Source: Glutamicibacter mishrai (GTDB lineage: Bacteria > Actinomycetota > Actinomycetes > Actinomycetales > Micrococcaceae). From it: DNA of 64,000 nucleotides. Location of the stretch: contig NZ_CP032549.1 of assembly GCF_012221945.1 (NCBI RefSeq), positions 744,001 through 808,000 of the forward strand, written 5' to 3'. Positions 7,612 through 17,551 of this stretch are shown here, piece after piece. Each line of letters begins with the position of its first letter. Position 1 is the stretch's first letter. A model generated the notes under the pieces. It was not told where the DNA came from, did not search any database, and worked only from the letters and a program-made list of their open reading frames with translations. The position numbers and the translations under genes were made by a program.

Positions 7612-8676
7612 CTAGACTCCGGCGTAGGAGTGCAGGCCGTCGAAGAAGATGTTCACGATGGTGAAGTTGAAGATCACGCACAGGAAGCCGACAATCGACA
7701 ACCATGCCGAACGCGGGCCAGTCCAGCCACCGGTGGCACGTGCGTGCAGGTAGCCTGCGTACACAACCCAGATCACGAAGGACCATACTTCCTTTGGATC
7801 CCAGCCCCAGTAGCGTCCCCATGCGGCTTCTGCCCAGATGGCGCCGGCCATCACGGTGAAGGTCCACATGACGAAGGCGATGGTGTTGATGCGGTAGGCG
7901 AAGTTCTCCAGCGCGCCAGCACCAGGGACCACGCGCATGAATGGCAGCTTGTCGCTCTGGCCTGCCGCCAAGCGGTTCATGCGGGAGTGCTGCAGAAGCT
8001 GGAGCACGTTCATGGCGAAGCTGATGGCAAACAGCGAGGAGGCCAGCACAGCGATGGACACGTGGATCACGATCCATGGCGACTGCAAGGCTGGGACCAG
8101 GTGGCCAACTGGGGTTGGGAAGCCGATGGTAGCAGCGCAGAGCATCAGGGTGACAAGACCGGAAATGAAGGAACCCATGAAACGCAGGTCCTTGATGATG
8201 AGCACCACCACGTACACCAGAGCCACTACGAAAGCGCCGGTGGTCAAGAACTCGTACATGTTGCCCCATGGCACGCGGTGTGCCGCCAGTGCACGCGAGA
8301 CCACGCCGAAGCCATGCAGAGCCACGGCCAGCCACATCAGCACTACGGCGATACGGGCCATCGGACGCTTGGAAGAGAACTCGGTGTAGTTCATCTTGTC
8401 GGTCACGATGTCGTCGCTGATGTGGTCCGCGCGTTCAGATTGACCGCGACGCTTGCGTCCGCTTCCGGCGACGGCGCCGTTGGCGCCAACCAGCATTTCC
8501 TCGTCGCGCTTGAGCGCTGCGGAGTCCATTTCCGAGATCGACTTGTTGGTCTTGGCCAAGTCCAAGGCGAAGATGATGAAGACTACTCCGTAGACCATGG
8601 CTGCCAGCAGCATGAACAGCTGGCTGTATTCACCCAGCGATTCATTAATTGGTGCTAATGCCCCAGCGTTACCCAT
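7612..8676 (-). CDS. ccsB: Cytochrome c biogenesis protein CcsB/CcsA-type (heme handling)
   Basis: Partner of ResB in System II cytochrome c maturation, which moves heme across the membrane and ligates it to apocytochrome. It is 354 residues with about eight membrane segments. The signature is the tryptophan-rich WGRYWGWDPKEVWSF stretch, flanked by conserved His residues (for example in HVSIAVLASS and YAGYLHARATGG) that would ligate heme. Residues 60-95 are a charged loop. Its start overlaps the resB stop by 8 bases with AAGGAG upstream, so translation is coupled. It is the last gene of the operon. Confidence 0.93.
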   Translation of the reverse strand: MGNAGALAPINESLGEYSQLFMLLAAMVYGVVFIIFALDLAKTNKSISEMDSAALKRDEEMLVGANGAVAGSGRKRRGQSERADHISDDIVTDKMNYTEFSSKRPMARIAVVLMWLAVALHGFGVVSRALAAHRVPWGNMYEFLTTGAFVVALVYVVVLIIKDLRFMGSFISGLVTLMLCAATIGFPTPVGHLVPALQSPWIVIHVSIAVLASSLFAISFAMNVLQLLQHSRMNRLAAGQSDKLPFMRVVPGAGALENFAYRINTIAFVMWTFTVMAGAIWAEAAWGRYWGWDPKEVWSFVIWVVYAGYLHARATGGWTGPRSAWLSIVGFLCVIFNFTIVNIFFDGLHSYAGV

Positions 8677-10297
8677 TTACTGCTCCTTGGTTTTGCTCCT
8701 GGCTTGCCAGTGGCCAAGCCTTGTCAAAGATCTTCTGTAGTTCTGCCGCTTCGCGTTCAAGCCGTGGATCCTCGCCACGGGCCAACAGCGCATATTCGAT
8801 ATTACGCTTGCCGTCTTCATGCTTCAGCTTGACCCAGACGCGGCGACGTGGAGTGAACAATGAAACTCCCAGACCGAGCAGGGCCAACCCTGCGAAGATG
8901 CCGATCGGCAGCTTGCCCGGATCGTAGTTAACGTCCAAGGCCACATAGCGTTTGAGGTCATCGAAGCTGATGCTGCCCTTGCCATCTGGCAGCTGGTAGG
9001 TCTGTCCGGCTTCGAGGATGATGCCGCCAGCATCCAGCTCTCGGCTATTGAGCTTCTTCATCTTCTCGGTGTCCAGGACGAAGACGTTCTGCGGATTGCC
9101 GTTATCCAGTCCCAGGTTCCCGTAGAACGAGTTCAGGTGCAGCTGCGGGTTGATCGCATTGGGGTCGCCGGAAATGCCGAATCCATTTTCATCCACCAGT
9201 GCGGTAGGAAGCAGGAAGCCCTGGAAACCGAGCTGATCCGGCTTGGCATCGGGAACCTTCAAAACGAACATCGAGGTGTAGACCGAGTCCTGCGGAACCG
9301 AAACTGCCGGGCCCGAGTAGGAGACGTTGCCCTTGCCATCGCGCACCGTGATGACCGGGGCGTAGCCGTTGCCGACCAGGTAGACATCGGCGCCGTTGAT
9401 GCGCAGCGGGTGGTTGACTTTCAGTTCCTGCTTGACCGGATCCGACTGCGCGGTTTTACGAACCTGCACGTGGGCGGTGAAATCCAGTGGCTGGCCGAAG
9501 TGCGACTCGGATTCGCGATCGAAGACGATATCGAACTTGTCCAGCTTCACCGAGTAGCCCGGGAGCTTGTCGGCGTTAAAAGTGTTACCCGGGGTGAACG
9601 AGTCATACGCCACCAGCGAGTTGACGAAGGTCTCCCCCTCGACCAGCACGCGCTGTCCGGTGTAGCCGAACGCGCCGCCGATCGCGGCCGAGACCAGCAC
9701 GCCGATCAGCGAAATATGGAAGACCAGGTTGCCGATCTCGCGGGTGTAGCCGCGTTCAGCTGAGACGGACCGGCCGCTGGCATCATCGCGGCGTTCCACG
9801 CGGTAACCGCGTTTTTTCAGGATCTTGTATGAGTCCTCGATGACCTGGTCATCATCCGGGGTATCCGATTCGCCTTCGAGGATTTCATGCGATGCATACT
9901 GCGGCAGGCGATCGAGTCGCGCCGGGGTGCGCGGTGGCGGGGTGCGCAGCGCCTGTGCGTGCTTCTTTACACGCGGGATGATGCAACCCACCAGGGAGAC
10001 GAACAGCAAGATGTAGATGGCGGAGAACCAGACGGAGGAATACACCTCGAACATCTGGAAACGGTCAAGCCATGGGCCGGCAACAGGGTGCTGGTCCAGA
10101 TACTGCACTACCGTCTCGGGGTTGGATGCCCGCTGCGGGAAAATGGAACCCGGAACTGCGGCTACGGCCAGCAGCAACAGCAAGAACAATGCTGTTGGCA
10201 TGGACGTCAGCTGGGTCCAGATCCAGCGCATGAACCCTACGAATCCCAACGCCGGAGCGTCCTGGGAGCCTTTGAGTTTCCGTTGTTGTTTCGCCAT
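8669..10297 (-). CDS. resB: Cytochrome c biogenesis protein ResB (Ccs1)
   Basis: Membrane component of the System II cytochrome c synthetase. In 542 residues there are three N-terminal membrane segments (about 25-50, 85-110 and 170-195, the last after EIGNLVFHISLIGVLVSAA), a large extracytoplasmic domain, and a fourth segment near 455-475 (GIFAGLALLGLGVSLFTPRRR), the usual Ccs1 layout. The His in VFHISL fits the heme-contacting position known for the family. It overlaps ccdA by one base and ccsB by 8 bases, so resA-ccdA-resB-ccsB are coupled. Confidence 0.93.
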   Translation of the reverse strand: MAKQQRKLKGSQDAPALGFVGFMRWIWTQLTSMPTALFLLLLLAVAAVPGSIFPQRASNPETVVQYLDQHPVAGPWLDRFQMFEVYSSVWFSAIYILLFVSLVGCIIPRVKKHAQALRTPPPRTPARLDRLPQYASHEILEGESDTPDDDQVIEDSYKILKKRGYRVERRDDASGRSVSAERGYTREIGNLVFHISLIGVLVSAAIGGAFGYTGQRVLVEGETFVNSLVAYDSFTPGNTFNADKLPGYSVKLDKFDIVFDRESESHFGQPLDFTAHVQVRKTAQSDPVKQELKVNHPLRINGADVYLVGNGYAPVITVRDGKGNVSYSGPAVSVPQDSVYTSMFVLKVPDAKPDQLGFQGFLLPTALVDENGFGISGDPNAINPQLHLNSFYGNLGLDNGNPQNVFVLDTEKMKKLNSRELDAGGIILEAGQTYQLPDGKGSISFDDLKRYVALDVNYDPGKLPIGIFAGLALLGLGVSLFTPRRRVWVKLKHEDGKRNIEYALLARGEDPRLEREAAELQKIFDKAWPLASQEQNQGAVNG

Positions 10298-11064
10298 TAA
10301 ATTGGCAACCTCACTTCATTGGCAAACCAGTTTTGCAGTTCTGAAACCCACGTACCCCACAGGCCGGTCACCATGACCAGGCCAAGGGCGATGAGCATAG
10401 CGCCGCCAAAACGCATGATGAACAACTGATGCTTCCGGAAGAATGCCAGTGCCTGCATTCCCCGCTGCAATCCCAGGGCAATCAGGATGAAAGGCAATCC
10501 GAGTCCGAGGCAATAGAACACCGTCAGCAGGGTTCCCCGGGCCACATTCGCATCGGTACCGGTGGACATGATCAACACCGCGCTCAGCGTCGGGCCGATG
10601 CATGGCGCCCAGCCCAAGCCGAAGGTCAGCCCCAGCACCGGTGCGCCCCACAGGCCTGCAGGCGGCTTCTTGTGGATCTTGCGGTCGCGCTGCATCCAGG
10701 AGAATCCGCCCATGAAGACAACGCCCATGAACACCACGACGAGTCCCAGAACCTGGGTGACCCACGAACCGTTGAATCTCAGCCACGCCGTCGCCTGGCT
10801 GAAGAGCACTCCGGCGGCAATGAAGACGACAGAGAACCCCAAGACGAAGAGCAGGATCCCCAGGATCACCCGCCCACGGCGGTGTTCCTTCAAGTCCGCG
10901 CCGGTCAGCCCGGTGACGTAACCGAGGTATCCAGGGACGAGGGGAAGTACGCAGGGAGAAAGGAATGAAACCAATCCCGCCAACATGGCCACGGGCGCGG
11001 CAAGTACGAGCGACCCGTCCAGGACGATGTCAGCAAATGGATTAGAACTCACCGCAGGGATCAC
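10297..11064 (-). CDS. ccdA: Cytochrome c biogenesis protein CcdA (thiol reductant carrier)
   Basis: Membrane protein that carries electrons from cytoplasmic thioredoxin to extracytoplasmic ResA. It is 255 residues with six predicted membrane segments. The two redox cysteines are seen in LSPCVLPLVPGYLGY and GWAPCIGPTL, the internal-repeat motifs of CcdA. It uses a GTG start that overlaps the resA stop as GTGA, and its own stop shares a base with the resB start. Complete with no missing key residue. Confidence 0.94.
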   Translation of the reverse strand: MIPAVSSNPFADIVLDGSLVLAAPVAMLAGLVSFLSPCVLPLVPGYLGYVTGLTGADLKEHRRGRVILGILLFVLGFSVVFIAAGVLFSQATAWLRFNGSWVTQVLGLVVVFMGVVFMGGFSWMQRDRKIHKKPPAGLWGAPVLGLTFGLGWAPCIGPTLSAVLIMSTGTDANVARGTLLTVFYCLGLGLPFILIALGLQRGMQALAFFRKHQLFIMRFGGAMLIALGLVMVTGLWGTWVSELQNWFANEVRLPI

Positions 11065-11684
11065 AACTTTTCGGTCAAAGCGGTATCGATCAGCGACTTC
11101 AGCGTGCCCGGATCGACGGCGCCGATAACGCGCGCGCGGACCCGTCCCTTGCGGTCGAGAACCAGCGTGGAAGGCACGGCCTGCAGCGGCACGTACTTGG
11201 TCATGGCCAGCTGGACGTCTCCGTCGGTGTCCTGGATGGATTCGTAGGGAAGATCGAAGGTGCGCTCGAAGGCCTTGGCCGCTTCGGCTTCATCACGGAC
11301 GTTAATGCCGATGAATTCAACCTTCTCGCCGTAGTTGTCGGCGATCTTCTTCAGGTCCGGCGCTTCAATGCGGCACGGCGCGCAGGCGGCGTACCAGAAG
11401 TTCATGACCACTGGCTTGCCTTCCCACTGGCTGAAGTCGACATCGGTGCCGTGGTAGGTCTTCGACTTGAGTTCCACCGGATCGGTGCGCTGGGCGACAT
11501 CGTATTCTTCGACGGCGCCATCGCCGGCGATGTAGTTTTTCCCGTCACCGCTGTTGGCTTGCGCCGTCAAGGAGTCTTCCTTGCCGCTGCAGGCAGCCAG
11601 CGGAACAATGGCGGCTGCCACCATCAGCGAGCGCAGCATCGTGCGTCGGCTCAGATTGCGGGGATTAGTCACAGGATCAGTCAT
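11061..11684 (-). CDS. resA: Thioredoxin-like lipoprotein ResA/TlpA
   Basis: Reduces the CXXC heme-binding cysteines of apocytochrome c outside the membrane. It has 207 residues from the ATG at 11684, chosen because AAGGA sits just upstream and the longer frame adds an atypical extension. The N-terminus shows SRRTML (twin-arginine-like) followed by a hydrophobic core and the lipobox LAAC at about residue 33, so export as a Tat lipoprotein is likely. The redox site is WYAACAPC near residues 95-102, and QAVPSTLVLD gives the cis-proline. It starts 4 bases after the phosphatase stop and overlaps ccdA. Confidence 0.9.
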   Translation of the reverse strand: MTDPVTNPRNLSRRTMLRSLMVAAAIVPLAACSGKEDSLTAQANSGDGKNYIAGDGAVEEYDVAQRTDPVELKSKTYHGTDVDFSQWEGKPVVMNFWYAACAPCRIEAPDLKKIADNYGEKVEFIGINVRDEAEAAKAFERTFDLPYESIQDTDGDVQLAMTKYVPLQAVPSTLVLDRKGRVRARVIGAVDPGTLKSLIDTALTEKL

Positions 11685-11688
11685 TTCC

Positions 11689-12351
11689 TTAGGCTCCTGG
11701 AATATTCGCGGCACCGGCCAATAGCTCGGGGCTTGGTTCGGTGTAACGCACGGAGACCAATTCGTCGCCTTCGAAATCAAAGCTGGTCACGGATGCCAGA
11801 GTGCATTCGCGCTGGCGCGGGTCATGCCACAGCGGCTTCTTTTCCGCGGCACGCCGGGTGACCCAGATCGGCAGCTGGTGGCTCACGATAATAACCTCGG
11901 AGCCTTCGCCATGTTCTGCCACCGCGGCGCGACGGTGCTCGTCCATGGCTTCGCGCATGCGCTGCACCTGCTGCGCATATGGCTCGCCCCATGAGGGCTT
12001 GAGCGGGTTGACCAGCAGCGGCCAGTACTTTGGCTGGCGCAGTTGGTCTGCCACCTTCGACAGGCCCTGCAGCTTGTTGCCGGCCTCGATGACGCGATCG
12101 TCAGAGTGAATTGGCAAGTTGAGCAGGCGGCTAACGGGGGCGGCGGTTTGCTGCGCGCGGATCAACGGCGAAGCGACCAGGCGGACCACGTTGGCCCCGT
12201 CTGCTTGGCGTTGTGCGAAGTACTCGCCGGCGGCATCAGCCATCTTGAAACCGAGCTCCGAAAGCCCGAAGCCGGGGATCCGTCCGTAGAGGATACGGTC
12301 AGGGTTGAAAACTTCCCCGTGGCGCAACAAATGGACGGTCGTTAAAGGCAT
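11689..12351 (-). CDS. Histidine phosphatase family protein (phosphoglycerate mutase-like)
   Basis: A 220-residue branch of the histidine phosphatase superfamily. LLRHGEVFNPDRILYGR holds the phosphate-accepting His (RHG) and following Arg; RAQQTA supplies the second Arg, and VSHQLPIWV the second catalytic His. The substrate is not known; the family includes small-molecule phosphatases as well as mutases. It is the first gene of the cytochrome c maturation operon, with 4 bases to resA, a position it also holds in other actinobacteria as far as I recall. Confidence 0.85.
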   Translation of the reverse strand: MPLTTVHLLRHGEVFNPDRILYGRIPGFGLSELGFKMADAAGEYFAQRQADGANVVRLVASPLIRAQQTAAPVSRLLNLPIHSDDRVIEAGNKLQGLSKVADQLRQPKYWPLLVNPLKPSWGEPYAQQVQRMREAMDEHRRAAVAEHGEGSEVIIVSHQLPIWVTRRAAEKKPLWHDPRQRECTLASVTSFDFEGDELVSVRYTEPSPELLAGAANIPGA

Positions 12352-12527
12352 GCTTCTAGTGTCTCAAATATTCGGTGCGAAATAGACATATTGTGTCCAC
12401 CATCAACTATTCACAGCGCATGCATGGGATTCCCATATGGAAAAACCATCCTTTCGGAGGGCTTACTCACAAAGCCATGCCACTACTCTTAGTTGTAAAG
12501 GCAATTCGACCCAAAGGATGATGAAGC

Positions 12528-13286
12528 ATGAGCAACTACGATCCGAATCAACCGGGCCAACCCTACAACCCGGAATCCGGGGGTCAGAACCCGAATCCGA
12601 ACCCGTACGGTGAAAACCCCTACGCACAGCAGCCCTCCCCCTACGGCCAAAATCCTTACGGGCAGTCCCCCATGGCGCCAGGCTTCAATGAGTACCCGAA
12701 CCAGGGAGGCTACGCAGCCGTGCAGCCTCCGGCCGAACGCCCGAAGACATTGCAGATCGCGTTCTTGCTGATCCTGCTTTCGGGCATTGTCGGTGCGATT
12801 GCCAGCTGGATGATTTCCACCTCGAACATGTTCGGCAACATGGTGTCCTCGCAGTGGGCCATGGTCGAGCAGGAACTGCAGACCCAGATGCAGTCATCGC
12901 CTGAGATGGCCCAGGACCCGACCCTGCAGCAGATGATGAGCAGCCCAGAGGCATTCATCTCCCAGGCCAACACCATGATGACCAGCTTCGCCTTGGTCGG
13001 TGCCGTGATCTCGGTGATCTTGTACTTCTTGGTCGGCTTCTTCGTGGGCCGTGGCGTGGGTGCCATGCGTATCATCGCCACCATCCTGGCGGCGCTCTCG
13101 CTCTTGGGCTTGTTCTCCTCGGTGCCAATGATCAGCATGTTTGCCGACAGCCAGGCTGGCGCGTTGAACGCGGTGTACATCATCGGCATCCTGCTCGGTG
13201 TAGCAGGCGTGGTCTTCGCCTGGTTGCGTCCTTCCTCGGAATACATCGCCCAGCGTCGCATGGCTCGTCGCGCCGGCTACCGGTAA
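12528..13286 (+). CDS. Membrane protein with Pro/Tyr/Asn-rich N-terminus
   Basis: A 252-residue protein of unknown function. Residues 1-65 are low in complexity and built of NPYG/QNPYG-type steps, probably a disordered cytoplasmic tail. Four hydrophobic segments follow: about 74-95 (IAFLLILLSGIVGAIASWM), 155-172, 180-200 and 220-238. Between the first two is a Gln/Met-rich stretch with MSSPE repeats. Such tails are typical of actinobacterial membrane proteins of the DUF4064/Tic20-like sort, but I cannot assign a family. AAAGGA lies upstream. It is transcribed divergently from the cytochrome c operon and ends at a strong hairpin. Confidence 0.7.
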   Translation: MSNYDPNQPGQPYNPESGGQNPNPNPYGENPYAQQPSPYGQNPYGQSPMAPGFNEYPNQGGYAAVQPPAERPKTLQIAFLLILLSGIVGAIASWMISTSNMFGNMVSSQWAMVEQELQTQMQSSPEMAQDPTLQQMMSSPEAFISQANTMMTSFALVGAVISVILYFLVGFFVGRGVGAMRIIATILAALSLLGLFSSVPMISMFADSQAGALNAVYIIGILLGVAGVVFAWLRPSSEYIAQRRMARRAGYR

Positions 13287-13315
13287 AGAAAGGTCCGAAA
13301 GGTCCTCAAGGCAAG

Positions 13316-13365
13316 AAAAAGCGTTGTTGTTTTCGTCAGTCACGACGAAGACAACAACGCTTTTT
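13316..13365. terminator. Bidirectional terminator between membrane protein gene and rex
   Basis: A 22-bp stem with one mismatch (13316-13337 with 13344-13365), starting with AAAAA and ending in TTTTT, with a 6-base loop. It functions on paper in both directions. Confidence 0.88.
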
Positions 13366-13381
13366 GCGTATCCGGGAGGAT

Positions 13382-14017
13382 CTAGCCCTGCACTGCCAGG
13401 TACGCCAAAATCTGCAATTCGGTCGACAGGTCAACCCGGCGCAAATTCATGCCGGCCGGTACCTTCAACGGCTTGGGTGCGAATGAGAGCACCGAACGCA
13501 CCGAGAGGTCCGCGAGTGAATCAACCAGGTCCTGGGCTGCGTCGCCAGGCACGGCGAGAACGGCAATATTGATCTCTTCACGGGCAACCACCGTGGCAAG
13601 ATCGCTGATCGATTCCACGCGCAAGTCGCCGACAGATTCGCCGATCAGGTTCGGGTCCACATCCAAGATGGCTTTGACGTTGAATCCGCGCGAGGTGAAT
13701 CCGGCGTAGCCGCTCAGGGCTCGGCCGAGGTTACCGGCGCCGACAATGGCGACTTTCCAGTCCTGGTTCAGACCCAGGGTCCGGCTGATGTGCTCGGCTA
13801 GTTCGCGAACCACGTAGCCGACACCGCGAGTTCCGTAGGACCCAAGCCAGGACAGGTCCTTGCGCAGAATCGAAGGGTTCACGCCCGCTTCCTTGGCCAG
13901 CACTCCGGAGCTGGTCCGTTCCAGCCCTTGGGCTTCCAAGGCGTTGAGCGCACGCAGGTATTGAGTGAGTCGAGCCAATGTGGCTTCGGGCAGGACACGA
14001 GCTTCAAGCTCAGACAT
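13382..14017 (-). CDS. rex: Redox-sensing transcriptional repressor Rex
   Basis: Senses the NADH/NAD+ ratio and represses respiratory and fermentative genes. In its 211 residues, the winged helix at about 10-75 includes NPSILRKDLSWLGSYGTRG, a very typical Rex recognition region, and the Rossmann NAD(H) domain begins with VAIVGAGNLGRAL near residue 90. The C-terminal helix inserts in the partner subunit. AGGAG precedes the ATG. It lies 66 bases downstream of the glutaredoxin-like gene in the same direction. In many actinobacteria rex is followed by hemA; here it is the last gene before a terminator. I found no clear Rex operator before the neighbouring respiratory operon. Confidence 0.95.
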   Translation of the reverse strand: MSELEARVLPEATLARLTQYLRALNALEAQGLERTSSGVLAKEAGVNPSILRKDLSWLGSYGTRGVGYVVRELAEHISRTLGLNQDWKVAIVGAGNLGRALSGYAGFTSRGFNVKAILDVDPNLIGESVGDLRVESISDLATVVAREEINIAVLAVPGDAAQDLVDSLADLSVRSVLSFAPKPLKVPAGMNLRRVDLSTELQILAYLAVQG

Positions 14018-14083
14018 CTTGATTCTCCTGCACTTTCCATTGGGCTATTCGAGCGCGACGCGTCGTCATTCTTGTGGCTTCGA

Positions 14084-14329
14084 CTAGTTGCTGAGCAGTC
14101 TTTCGAGGCGTTGCGGGTCGATAGTCCAGAAATCTCGAACTTGTCCGTCGATGAACAGCACCGGCACTTCTTCGTGGTGCTTGGCCAGAAGTTCGGGATG
14201 CTCGTCGATATCTAGTTCGGAGAATTCCATGTTCAATCGGCTCGTTACCTCAGCAACTGTGGCTCGTGCTGCATGGCATAGATGGCAGTCTTTTCGAACC
14301 AACAGCTGAATCTGATGCAATGTACTCAC
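14084..14329 (-). CDS. Glutaredoxin-like (DUF836-type) thiol protein
   Basis: An 81-residue thioredoxin-fold protein with CHLC at residues 15-18 as the redox motif, VPVLFIDG giving the cis-proline and a short C-terminal helix. Its length and motif fit the DUF836/glutaredoxin-like proteins encoded before rex in actinobacteria. It probably handles disulfide exchange with an unknown partner. It begins at GTG without a clear Shine-Dalgarno sequence. It is upstream of rex in the same direction, perhaps co-transcribed. Confidence 0.82.
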   Translation of the reverse strand: MSTLHQIQLLVRKDCHLCHAARATVAEVTSRLNMEFSELDIDEHPELLAKHHEEVPVLFIDGQVRDFWTIDPQRLERLLSN

Positions 14330-14340
14330 CTGACTATAAT
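14312..14340 (+). promoter_or_regulatory. Promoter of HAD phosphatase gene
   Basis: A consensus TATAAT (14335-14340) lies 17 bases after CTGATG (14312-14317). Predicted start near 14347 gives a leader of about 45 bases before the ATG at 14392. Confidence 0.5.
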
Positions 14341-14391
14341 CTCACGAGCCGTAACCGCGCTTGAACTTTACGATGAAATAAACTGGGTCAA

Positions 14392-15198
14392 ATGCCTTCC
14401 ACCGATAACACCAGCGCTCAGCCTTCAGCCCAGGCACCCGGAACAGTTGCCGCTTTCTTCGATGTGGACAACACCTTGGTTCGCGGGGCCTCGCTGTATT
14501 TGCTCGCGCGCAAGCTGCGTGAGCACCGCTTCTTCCGGTTCCGGGAAATCCTCTGGTTCGCGTTGAAGCAACTGCGTTTCGCTGCCCGCGGCGAGCACCT
14601 GGGCGATATCCATCAGATCCGCGACCGTGCGTTGATGATGGTGCGCGGCATCCCGGTGGCTGAGATCGAGCAAATCGGCAATGAAATCTATGACGAGTAC
14701 ATCGAGCCGAAGTTGTGGTCGGGCACGGTGGCCATTGCCCGCCAGCATTTGCGTGTCGGCCGCGAGGTGTGGCTGGTAACCGCCACTCCCCTGGAAGTGG
14801 CGAATGTCATTTCACATCGGCTCGAACTTTCGGGCGCTTTGGGCACTGTGGTGGAAAGCCGAGATGGTTTGTACACCGGTGCATTGGCCAGCCCGATCCT
14901 GCACGCAGCTGAAAAAGCTCAGGCTGTCAGGACCCTGGCGAAGGCACGCGGGATCTCGCTGTCGCGCTCCTGGGCGTACTCGGATTCGTATAACGATGTC
15001 CCGCTTCTGGAAGCTGTCGGCCATCCTGTCTGCATTAATCCGGATGCCCGTTTGCGCGCCTACGCCAAGCGTCGCGGCTGGCAGGTCTATGACTTCCGCA
15101 CGGGCCAGCGGGCCGCCAAGTTCGGCTTGCGTGCTGCTGGCGTGCTCGGGGCACTATGGGCTGCAAGGCGCTCAATCCTGCGCCGTTCCGGCTCTTAG
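14392..15198 (+). CDS. HAD-superfamily IB phosphatase (SerB1/CicA-like)
   Basis: A 268-residue haloacid dehalogenase-type phosphatase. Motif I is FFDVDNTLV (nucleophile Asp), motif II VTATPLEVA, motif III the Lys in HAAEKAQAV and motif IV DSYNDVPLL. The alpha-helical cap between motifs I and II matches subfamily IB, which includes phosphoserine phosphatase-like proteins; the true substrate is unsettled. The position before the tiny ribosomal protein and the HTH gene resembles M. tuberculosis Rv0505c near Rv0500B, from memory. The last 35 residues are basic and may be peripheral to the membrane. Confidence 0.85.
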   Translation: MPSTDNTSAQPSAQAPGTVAAFFDVDNTLVRGASLYLLARKLREHRFFRFREILWFALKQLRFAARGEHLGDIHQIRDRALMMVRGIPVAEIEQIGNEIYDEYIEPKLWSGTVAIARQHLRVGREVWLVTATPLEVANVISHRLELSGALGTVVESRDGLYTGALASPILHAAEKAQAVRTLAKARGISLSRSWAYSDSYNDVPLLEAVGHPVCINPDARLRAYAKRRGWQVYDFRTGQRAAKFGLRAAGVLGALWAARRSILRRSGS

Positions 15199-15227
15199 CG
15201 GGTCACCGGCAGGCTGCGGATAAAGCA

Positions 15228-15267
15228 ATCGCCACCGTTTGCAGTTGAACTGCGAATCGGTGGCGAT
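15228..15267. terminator. Hairpin between HAD phosphatase and small ribosomal protein genes
   Basis: Nested inverted repeats: a 10-bp stem (15228-15237 with 15258-15267) enclosing GCAGTT/AACTGC (15241-15246 with 15248-15253). There is no long T tract. Probable end point for the convergent genes. Confidence 0.6.
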
Positions 15268-15299
15268 GATTGCCTAGCGGCAAAGTGCTCGAAGTAGAT

Positions 15300-15398
15300 T
15301 TACTTCTTGTTGCGACGCTGGTGGCGAGTCTTACGAAGCAATTTGCGGTGCTTCTTCTTGGACATACGCTTGCGGCGCTTCTTGATAACAGAGCCCAT
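15300..15398 (-). CDS. AURKAIP1/COX24-like 30S ribosomal protein (bS22 type), 32 residues
   Basis: A short frame, easily missed by gene callers: [19 protein letters not shown] is its start and it ends in QRRNKK. More than half the residues are Lys, Arg or His. It is nearly identical in style to the 33-residue actinobacterial protein encoded as Rv0500B in M. tuberculosis, which structural work on mycobacterial ribosomes placed near the decoding centre of the small subunit (bS22; from memory). GAGGAA precedes the ATG. The HTH gene lies 139 bases upstream on the same strand, as in the tuberculosis locus. Confidence 0.92.
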   Translation of the reverse strand: MGSVIKKRRKRMSKKKHRKLLRKTRHQRRNKK

Positions 15399-15537
15399 AA
15401 TGGTTCCTCACAAACTAATTAAATGCGCCAACCTAAAGTATCTGCTTGCACGCAAGCAAAAGGGCAAGGTTGACCGGACGTTAAACGTTCCTTAATAGAT
15501 TACCCGCTTTTCGGCCATGCTCTGACCATCGCGCGGA

Positions 15538-15762
15538 CTATCGGCCGTAAGAACCGGTACCGTGCTGCGGATCAATAGCCGCAGCGCTGAGGTAGGATTC
15601 CACAGCGTTCTCTGGAACGCGATAGGAGCGACCGAACTGAACGGCAGGCAGATCGCCTGCGTGAATCAGCCGATAAACCGTCATTTTGGAAACACGCATC
15701 ATGTCAGCCACTTCGGCCACCGTCATGAAACGGGCTCCTGCAAAATTCTGTTTATCCGTCAT
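15538..15762 (-). CDS. Excisionase-type helix-turn-helix DNA-binding protein
   Basis: A 74-residue protein with a MerR/excisionase-like HTH: FMTVAEVADMMRVSKMTVYR (residues 12-31) followed by LPAVQFGRSYRVPENAVESY, the recognition and wing region. It corresponds to Rv0500A of M. tuberculosis in sequence pattern and in being next to the bS22-like gene, from memory. There is no integrase nearby, so it is a chromosomal regulator rather than a phage Xis. AGGAG is placed well before the ATG. Target genes are unknown; BldC-type proteins have the same fold. Confidence 0.85.
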   Translation of the reverse strand: MTDKQNFAGARFMTVAEVADMMRVSKMTVYRLIHAGDLPAVQFGRSYRVPENAVESYLSAAAIDPQHGTGSYGR

Positions 15763-15955
15763 GCGGGATATTCTCCTGACGCTGATCTCTATTTCGTCGC
15801 GTTACTAGCGAAGGTGAACTTACACGACTTTGGATCAACATCGGCGATCTGGTTCACGTTCGCTTTGTCCTAGTCTAATCGCACTTTAGTAACTTTTGCA
15901 TCACGAAACACTTCAGGACTCTTCAGAATCAAAATTTTGTTGCCGAAACGAGACA

Positions 15956-15999
15956 ATCCGCACGGCAAGCCCCAGATCAACTAGGGGTGCCGCGCGGAT
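15956..15999 (-). terminator. Terminator after gdhA
   Basis: A 16-base arm at 15956-15971 region pairs with 15984-15999 (CCGCGCGGCA with TGCCGTGCGG on the minus strand, plus inner CCCC/GGGG), followed leftward by a T-rich stretch. It lies just past the gdhA stop. Confidence 0.7.
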
Positions 16000-16016
16000 C
16001 GTTGCAACTAAATTTC

Positions 16017-17480
<1,464 letters not shown>

Positions 17481-17551
17481 TCAGAAACACGGCCGTAACG
17501 TGAATCACTGGCTATTTTGATCGGCGGTGCCCGCGAGGATAGGGCGATCAG

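Noticed and set aside
12352..12527. A Rex operator (TTGTGA-N6-TCACAA) before the cytochrome c operon
   Set aside because: TTGTG and TTCACA are present but too far apart. An ATGGGATTCCCAT near-palindrome is also there, with no factor to assign.
15538..15762. Phage excisionase and an attachment site
   Set aside because: No integrase, phage gene or direct repeat nearby; the gene's place beside the bS22-like gene is conserved in actinobacteria.
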